DNA of 16,492 nucleotides from DATNPH01 sp036703315 (GTDB taxonomy: Bacteria > Cyanobacteriota > Cyanobacteriia > Cyanobacteriales > Coleofasciculaceae). Positions 12,743 through 16,492 of the stretch are shown in pieces; positions within the stretch are counted from its first letter, which is position 1, and every line of letters starts with the position of its first letter. The position numbers were made by a program, and so were the translations under genes. The DNA is taken from assembly GCA_036703315.1 (NCBI GenBank), contig DATNPH010000130.1, positions 1 through 16,492 of the forward strand, given 5' to 3'. The notes below the pieces were generated by a model. That model made no database searches. It had not been told where the DNA came from and saw only the letters and a list, made by a program, of their open reading frames with translations.

Positions 12743-12903
12743 GTTGCCTATATCGGTTATCTATAACGCTATGCAACTAGTATATCTAACCGAACAGTAA
12801 ACCACACATCAGTTATCTATGGTTACTTGTTCAAGTTATATAAGCAACCTTTACTAGTTGACTATTGACGTTGCCTATACAGTTAACTACATTGGTTAGA
12901 TAA
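12743..12903. repeat. Array of GTTATCTA-type sites in the promoter
   Basis: Sites: GTTATCTA at 12756-12763 and 12812-12819, GTTAACTA at 12882-12889, GTTAGATA at 12895-12902, and its inverse TATCTAAC at 12783-12790. GTTGCCTATA precedes two of them (12743-12752, 12870-12879) at the same 12-13 bp spacing. The array covers the upstream region of the frameshift gene and looks like an iteron or operator/centromere cluster. Confidence 0.55.
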
Positions 12904-13248
12904 GCCTATAAGCACTGTCAACAACCCAGGTCTGAAGACACTGGGCTTCTAGCCTAAGACTTGATCGTAGTTGACCAGACGCGCGTACCTTGAGTACTAC
13001 GTTATTAGCAAGTGTTTAAGTTCCTACCTACGGATGCGAAGCTAGTCTGTAGCTCTAGAAATCGAGGATTAAACAGATTTATTGGGTTAAGTCAGTGTCC
13101 TTGATATAGTACCGACTAATAACTTTGTCGTTCGCGAAGCGTCTCCCCTTGGGAGAAGCTAACGTTACCCCGAAAGGGAGGCTCTACGGAGCAACAAAAA
13201 AACCGTTATGCGTACAGGGTGAAAGATATCAGTTCGTAATTGCCCGCA
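12904..13248. other. Intergenic stretch with hairpin and dispersed repeat
   Basis: No gene seen. A hairpin CCCAG-GTCT-GA-AGAC-A-CTGGG lies at 12925-12945 (one bulged A). A dispersed repeat covers 13131-13191. Positions 12950-13130 hold no feature I can name. Confidence 0.4.
13131..13191. repeat. Dispersed palindromic repeat of Nostocales type
   Basis: TTCGCGAA (13131-13138), then the hairpin TCTCCC-CTT-GGGAGA (13142-13156), then ACCCCGAAAGGGAGGCTC and TACGGAGC. This is the same repeat class as 2883-2945, read in the other orientation. Confidence 0.6.
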
Positions 13249-13371
13249 GATGCGTAGATTGCAATACTACACGGTATTGAGTAACCCCAAGGCGGTAATG
13301 GAACAAGGCGACTAAAGTCGCTTGAGTCGTGTTTCCTCTCAGGTCTAAAGACTCGCTCGTTTCCACGCATC
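13249..13371 (+). ncRNA. Candidate structured 5' leader of the 132-residue gene
   Basis: GATGCGT (13249-13255) pairs with ACGCATC (13365-13371), enclosing three further stems: CAATAC-TACACG-GTATTG (13262-13279), GCGACT-AA-AGTCGC (13308-13321) and GAGTC/GACTC (13324-13328, 13350-13354), with an alternative GTCT-AA-AGAC (13343-13352). The closing arm ends four bases before the Shine-Dalgarno GAGG (13376-13379) of the gene at 13384, so folding could control translation. No known riboswitch was recognised. Confidence 0.4.
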
Positions 13372-13383
13372 CCACGAGGTTTT

Positions 13384-13782
13384 ATGACACCAGAACAGAC
13401 AAACCTTTGGCTTGAGATTCAACACCGTCAGATGCTTGCATTAGAACGAATTGCTGATACATTGGAACGCATTGCACCGACTAGTACAAAAGCACCAAAC
13501 TACCAGTACCCGCTAGAATCCTTCACCACCTTTGATTGGACAAGCATCGGAGCAACAATAGTGCAGAATGACCAGTACGGCGCAGCAATCGTCAGCTGGC
13601 GTGGACAACAATTCGTCAGGCGCTCGCCCTCCAATAAGTTTGACCCAGCAATATGGTTCTCCCGCTGTGTTGGTAAGGATGAGTCGGGGGAGAATCGGTA
13701 CGAGCGCTTAATCACTTTTAAACCGCTTTCTAAAACTGAAGTGGAGCCAGTACCAGAGAAGGTGAGGCGCTTGGTGGGGTAG
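13384..13782 (+). CDS. Conserved-looking 132-residue protein, possible nucleic-acid role
   Basis: ATG at 13384 with GAGG four bases upstream. A helical N-terminus, MTPEQTNLWLEIQHRQMLAL then ERIADTLERIA, is followed from residue 40 by a beta-rich domain: YPLESFTTFDWTSIGATIVQ, GAAIVSWRGQQFVRRSPSNKF, AIWFSRCVGKDESGENRYERL and ITFK. The block RRSPxNKFxxAIWFSR...GENxYERLITFK is one I recall from cyanobacterial hypothetical proteins, sometimes placed next to single-stranded-DNA-binding functions, but I cannot assign a role. It ends VPEKVRRLVG and stands alone on the plus strand behind a structured leader. Confidence 0.75.
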   Translation: MTPEQTNLWLEIQHRQMLALERIADTLERIAPTSTKAPNYQYPLESFTTFDWTSIGATIVQNDQYGAAIVSWRGQQFVRRSPSNKFDPAIWFSRCVGKDESGENRYERLITFKPLSKTEVEPVPEKVRRLVG

Positions 13783-13793
13783 GCGCTTCTGGT

Positions 13794-13899
13794 CAATTGA
13801 ATATCCGGGAACCAGAGTTTAACGGAGTCGCGAAAGTCCCCACCCGTGGCGGTACCCATAGGGTGGGGATGGCGTGCTGTGAGACGACGAAACACCCCT
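13794..13899 (+). pseudogene. Possible tnpB 3'-end relic with strong hairpin
   Basis: One frame reads REPEFNGVAKVPTR, a string I associate with C-termini of cyanobacterial TnpB-like proteins, and then stops at 13897-13899. Over the same bases lies a perfect 9-bp stem TCCCCACCC (13837-13845) / GGGTGGGGA (13861-13869). A conserved right-end hairpin with nothing of the gene body left fits a decayed element. The similarity is from memory. Confidence 0.35.
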
Positions 13900-13937
13900 A
13901 AACGGCAATAACCGCAGGTTATTTAGTGCTAGGGGTG
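13893..13937 (-). terminator. Two-tier hairpin at the end of the RHH gene
   Basis: The outer stem CACCCCTA (13893-13900) / TAGGGGTG (13930-13937) and the inner stem AATAACC-GCA-GGTTATT (13907-13923) overlap the stop codon of the RHH gene. On the minus strand TTTCG follows. Likely a terminator or 3'-end stabiliser. Confidence 0.5.
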
Positions 13938-14089
13938 ATGGAGGAGTCTCCACTTTCTAAGCTTGGTAACCTATCAACCCAATCTTCTATTAGTTGTGTC
14001 ATTGTCTTTTCTTTTTTAGCCGCATACAGCTTTAGCTTATTGTATCGGCGCTCAGACATCCTAAATCGCAATGATTTTTCTTTCATCAT
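13919..14089 (-). CDS. Ribbon-helix-helix protein (56 residues)
   Basis: From the tandem ATG at 14089/14086; a GTG at 14107 would add six residues. Strand KSLRFRM, helix SERRYNKLKLYAAKKE, turn KT, helix MTQLIEDWVDRL, then a polar tail (SGDSSITPSTK). This is the Arc/CopG fold in minimal form, very basic in helix 1. It is monocistronic. Tandem repeats at 14165-14220, 75-130 bp upstream, could be its operator. Role unknown; such proteins usually regulate plasmid copy number, partition or toxin genes, but no toxin is adjacent. Confidence 0.7.
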   Translation of the reverse strand: MMKEKSLRFRMSERRYNKLKLYAAKKEKTMTQLIEDWVDRLPSLESGDSSITPSTK

Positions 14090-14164
14090 GTGTACACGCA
14101 ACGCCACATAGATGCTATCATATTTTTATCAGCTAACCACTGACCACTCGACACAAACGTACTA

Positions 14165-14220
14165 GCGAACGCTAGGTGAACAGTGCGAACGCTAGGTGAA
14201 CAGTGCGAACGTTGGGAACG
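14165..14220. repeat. 20-bp tandem repeats
   Basis: Two perfect 20-bp copies (14165-14184, 14185-14204), unit GCGAACGCTAGGTGAACAGT, and a diverged third start GCGAACGTTGGGAACG (14205-14220). There are no spacers, so it is not a CRISPR. It could be an operator or iteron for the RHH gene downstream on the minus strand. Confidence 0.75.
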
Positions 14221-14399
14221 GTTTTGAACCATGACAATTGGTAGAGGGTTGCATTGAGAAAGATTGTGTCAGCATGAAACCATCAATGCGTAAAACCAGT
14301 TTGGTTTGGTTGTACAAAGCTTTTGCTTCATGTACAAAGACTCCGTGGGGCCTGACTGAGTCTCTAAACTGCCTGTGGAGGTATCGAAACGTGGATGTT

Positions 14400-14518
14400 G
14401 CTGTATGACTTGTTCTTGGGGCATCTGGAGTAACGACCAATGAAGCAGGAAATTTCTATGAGGCGACTTGTAGAAGCCCCACCAAGAGCCGCAAGGCAGG
14501 GTGGGGAGAATGTCACCG
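14400..14518 (+). pseudogene. Decayed tnpB 3' end with right-end hairpin
   Basis: One frame reads NEAGNFYEATCRSPTKSRKA then GWGECHR, the type of tail I associate with cyanobacterial IS200/IS605 tnpB ends, but stops interrupt it upstream. The hairpin is CCCCACC (14477-14483) / GGTGGGG (14500-14506) with an inner GCC-GCAA-GGC (GNRA-type loop). It is followed by AGAATGTCAC, like the ...GTGTCAA end of the element at 16275. Confidence 0.4.
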
Positions 14519-14722
14519 TAGCTCTTGTATCAGTCCCTTTGCGCGAAACCAATGGATGTAACCGCATTGTTCACACACTAAGCAAACCGCGCTCTCATCA
14601 GCCCAGGCGAGATTGAAAAATTCAGACTTCCCAGTGTTCAACTTGAAACGATGCAACGAGAAATAGTCATGCCTACAAAACTGGCAGAATATCTGTTGCC
14701 CCGATAGCGAGTATCTTTTCAT
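14513..14722 (-). CDS. Small zinc-ribbon protein
   Basis: 69 residues. Two Cys pairs: FCQFC (C13, C16) and VCEQCG (C50, C53), spaced about 35 residues apart around a KLNTGKSEFFNLAWADESAV segment, with an aromatic IHWF after the second pair. This is a classic zinc ribbon, probably binding nucleic acid. It starts 4 bp after the stop of the RHH gene, whose last codons (GGTGGGGTGA) provide the ribosome binding region, so the two are co-translated. Its stop overlaps the transposon relic. Confidence 0.7.
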   Translation of the reverse strand: MKRYSLSGQQIFCQFCRHDYFSLHRFKLNTGKSEFFNLAWADESAVCLVCEQCGYIHWFRAKGLIQELR

Positions 14723-14726
14723 AAAT

Positions 14727-14957
14727 TCACCCCACCAATCGCCCCAATCCAGCTAGTTTGCTCTCCAGAACAGCAACACGGCTCTCAAGAGATGCTAGAG
14801 CTCCCGACACCGCACCAGGGCTAACCTCACCCAAATACTGCGCCACAGCCTCACGTACAACATCAGATTCTTTTCTTCCACTGGCAGCCGCTATTTGCTT
14901 AATCTGCTCATGCCAACTAGTCGGAACGCGACAACCGACCATTGGTGATTCTGCCAT
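14727..14957 (-). CDS. RHH protein with C-terminal coiled coil
   Basis: 76 residues from the ATG at 14957 (a GTG at 14960 would add one); GGGTGAG lies upstream. Strand MVGCRVP (6-12), helix TSWHEQIKQIAAASG, turn RKES, helix DVVREAVAQYLG form a CopG-type RHH. Residues 52-72 (ALASLESRVAVLESKLAGL) are an ideal short coiled coil for oligomerisation. It is first in a two-gene operon with the zinc-ribbon protein. The inverted repeats at 14991-15032, 35-75 bp upstream, are a likely operator. Confidence 0.8.
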   Translation of the reverse strand: MAESPMVGCRVPTSWHEQIKQIAAASGRKESDVVREAVAQYLGEVSPGAVSGALASLESRVAVLESKLAGLGRLVG

Positions 14958-14990
14958 CACTGCTCACCCTGCTATCAACTGCACATCAAG

Positions 14991-15032
14991 GATAGCCGAT
15001 TATAGCTGTAATCGGTGATATCAGCGCTATCA
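14991..15032. promoter_or_regulatory. Nested palindromes, likely RHH operator
   Basis: Outer GATAGC (14991-14996) / GCTATC (15027-15032); CCGATTA (14996-15002) / TAATCGG (15009-15015); plus TGATATCA (15016-15023). It sits between the RHH/zinc-ribbon operon and the recombinase, and so could control both directions. Confidence 0.5.
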
Positions 15033-15194
15033 TAAGCAGATTTAATAATGTCAACGAAGTCATCAGGGTTTCAGCGATTACCTCCTATAAGCCTGGATTA
15101 ACTACGCCGCATACCACCGCACGAGGAACGAAGGAATCAGCGATTGAGTCAGTTACATTATCTTCGTAATCAATGACAATGTAGCCAAACCCCC

Positions 15195-15764
15195 ATGAAA
15201 ATCAACCGCTTCGGTAAGGCAGAAATCCTAACTCCCGACCAAGTTAATGTACTCTTTAACGAGGGATTTGTGAAGCCACGCGATCGCGCTTTGTTTGGAG
15301 TATGCCTGTATTGCGCTTGTCGCATCAATGAAGCTTGCACCCTGTTGACTGGAGATGTGTTCGGGAAGATGGGCGTTAGGTCTAAAATTCTATTTCGGTA
15401 TTACAACACCAAAGGCAAGAAGGAAACCAGAGAAATTGAGGTACACCCAACTTTGAAAAGGTACCTTGAGGAGTACAATCCCAACCGCCAAAAAGAATTC
15501 CTGTTCCCTGGCAGGCATGGCTTAGGGCATATCCACAAAGCAAGCGCTGATTTAATTCTCAGGGAAACTTGTTTAAGGTTGGGTATAGAGGGTGTCTCTA
15601 CTCATTCCTTTCGCCGCACCGCACTAACAGTCATGAGCGACGGCGGCATACCACTACGCCACATCCAGTCTATTTCTGGACACAAGACCCTATCAGCACT
15701 TGAGCGCTACCTAGATGTGAGTGACCAACAGAAACGATCGGCGATCGCCAAGCTAACTTTTTGA
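15195..15764 (+). CDS. Minimal tyrosine recombinase / integrase
   Basis: 189 residues. The catalytic domain is complete: R43 (ACRINEAC), Lys at 73 or 75 (NTKGKK), H137-x-x-R140 (HSFRRT), H163 (SGHKT) and the nucleophile Y172 (LERYLDVS). The usual N-terminal SAM-like core-binding domain (about 90 residues) is missing; only about 10 residues precede ILTPDQV. Small catalytic-domain-only integrases are frequent on cyanobacterial plasmids and may resolve multimers or move cassettes. No Shine-Dalgarno is visible before the ATG. Two HIP1 sites lie within the gene. It is followed by the interrupted HNH gene after 113 bp. Confidence 0.9.
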   Translation: MKINRFGKAEILTPDQVNVLFNEGFVKPRDRALFGVCLYCACRINEACTLLTGDVFGKMGVRSKILFRYYNTKGKKETREIEVHPTLKRYLEEYNPNRQKEFLFPGRHGLGHIHKASADLILRETCLRLGIEGVSTHSFRRTALTVMSDGGIPLRHIQSISGHKTLSALERYLDVSDQQKRSAIAKLTF

Positions 15765-15877
15765 GGGAGATCAAAAGTACTATAGAAGTCCCGTGGGAAA
15801 ACACGCCTGCGGAGAGCTACCAACTACAGCCCAGACGTGACCCCCAACCCATACAAAGTTAAGGAGCAATTACACGC

Positions 15878-16274
15878 TTGACAGCTTCCGCACCCAACGA
15901 ACAACAGCAAAACCGCACCTGTCGAAAGTGCTTACGGAACAAGCCCATTACTGATTTTGTTAAAGACAAGAGGCAACCAACTGGCTACAAAAGTATTTGC
16001 AGGCTTTGCAGCACAGACGAATGGAAAAAGAGTAGGGATGCCCACCGTCAACGGTTTCTGGAGCAAGATTTGTATCAAATGGTTGTCTCTGCAAGAGATA
16101 GATTTTTGGCTAAGTTTCCCCAGCGAGGGGACAACGAATGCTGGGAATGGCACGGAATGGACAAAAATCACTATGGAAGCTTCAGAGTAGGCGGTATAGG
16201 TGGAATCAACATTCACTCTCACAGAGCCGCCTACATGATTTTCAAAGGCAGGATTCCAGACAGTTTATTGATTT
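15878..16274 (+). pseudogene. HNH endonuclease gene cut by a transposon
   Basis: TTG start with AAGGAG 11 bases upstream. Residues 1-132 belong to the gene. A Cys4 zinc finger (C15, C18, C41, C44) is followed by the start of an HNH_3 domain: ECWEWHGMDKNHYGSFR and then HSHRAAYMIFKGRIPDSLLI. The expected next block (H-x-C-D/N...C-V-N-P-x-H-L) is missing because an IS200/IS605-type right end begins at 16275. The frame runs on into transposon sequence to 16453 but that part is meaningless. Such HNH proteins are usually homing-type nucleases. Whether the 3' half lies beyond the element cannot be seen here. Confidence 0.75.
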
Positions 16275-16492
16275 TTGACACTCCCCACGGCTATAAGCCG
16301 GGGGATTCTTGGCTCAACGTCGCAACTTGCGTGAGCCTGGGTTGCCCCAACAAGAGTAGAGGTTCCGACTCCCCAAGCGTTACTTCCCACTTGCCCAGTG
16401 GTAGACTTTGCTTTACACAAAATATTGATGGCTGCATTCACATCACGTTGTAGAACACATCCACATTTACAGGTGTGTGTTCGGGTTGACAA
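16265..16492 (-). CDS. tnpB: TnpB (IS200/IS605-type), C-terminal end, partial
   Basis: The frame enters from the right edge. CKCGCVLQRDVNAAINIL holds the end of the zinc ribbon and the third RuvC motif (D in RDVNAAINI). The typical tail follows (TTGQVGSNAWG, TSTLVGATQA) and ends IPRLIAVGSVKNQ, whose last codons run through the right-end hairpin and past the element boundary. TnpB is an RNA-guided nuclease whose guide is made from the gene's 3' end and right end. Here that guide would use the HNH gene sequence as its targeting segment. The main part of the gene is outside the window. Confidence 0.85.
   Translation of the reverse strand: MSTRTHTCKCGCVLQRDVNAAINILCKAKSTTGQVGSNAWGVGTSTLVGATQAHASCDVEPRIPRLIAVGSVKNQ
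16275..16310 (-). mobile_element. Right end of the IS200/IS605-type element
   Basis: Minus-strand AAGAATCCCCCGGCTTATAG, then CCGTGGGGAGTGTCAA. The hairpin TCCCC-AC-GGCT-ATA-AGCC-G-GGGGA (16282-16305, plus strand) is imperfect as in this family, where the single-stranded foot is recognised by TnpA. The last bases GTGTCAA mark the boundary with the HNH gene at about 16275. Confidence 0.7.

Noticed and set aside
14165..14220. CRISPR-like repeats
   Set aside because: Repeats are directly adjacent without spacers, and no cas gene is present.
14192..14567. Minus-strand frames over the transposon relic
   Set aside because: No domain, no start signal, and they overlap a better-supported decayed tnpB end on the other strand.

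Overview
The window looks like part of a plasmid, or a plasmid-derived island, from a filamentous (Nostocales-type) cyanobacterium. The evidence is: HIP1 octamers GCGATCGC (4801, 12084, 15280, 15741); the dispersed palindromic repeats typical of these genomes (2883-2945, 6810-6850, 13131-13191); a very large primase/helicase replication protein of the cyanobacterial plasmid CyRepA1 type; several small ribbon-helix-helix (RHH) proteins; a short tyrosine recombinase; and IS630 and IS200/IS605-type transposon pieces. No rRNA, tRNA, CRISPR array or housekeeping gene was seen.

Layout. Positions 1-140 hold the tail of an IS630-like transposase. An unknown 82-aa gene (148-396) and a large type-3 copper (tyrosinase/PvdP-like) protein (760-2310) follow. 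A repeat-rich, gene-poor stretch with a G-quadruplex motif and a terminator leads to the CyRepA1-like protein (3064-6354, minus). That protein is preceded by a translationally coupled 38-aa leader ORF and by a 660-bp region packed with inverted repeats, which is the best candidate for the origin or copy-control region. Next is a minus-strand operon (9099 to 7017): RHH protein, GIY-YIG nuclease fused to an RHH domain, Uma2-type nuclease, FinO-like small protein, coiled-coil protein. An RHH-type operator lies at its head. Two convergent unknown genes follow (9360-9740 plus, 9737-10024 minus).

From 10025 to 12900 there is a non-coding, structured stretch ending in a transposon-end relic. Then comes a PadR regulator with its coupled partner (11500 to 10459), whose middle is a long hexanucleotide repeat. 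After that is a minus-strand gene (12740 to 11992) that appears to use programmed -1 ribosomal frameshifting: slippery heptamer G GGA AAA, 5-nt spacer, perfect 12-bp stem-loop holding the zero-frame stop. The -1 product is coupled to a 44-aa CPxC ORF. This is the most striking observation in the window.

The right end holds a possible structured 5' leader (13249-13371) before a 132-aa gene, two more RHH genes, a zinc-ribbon protein, decayed TnpB/IS605 right ends, a minimal tyrosine recombinase (15195-15764), and an HNH endonuclease gene cut by an IS200/IS605-type element whose tnpB runs off the window.

How the genes may work together: CyRepA1, the control region and the RHH/PadR regulators form the maintenance and control core. 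The nucleases (GIY-YIG, Uma2, HNH), the recombinase and the TnpB elements are mobile or defensive cargo. All functional calls come from sequence patterns and recalled family features, without database searches.
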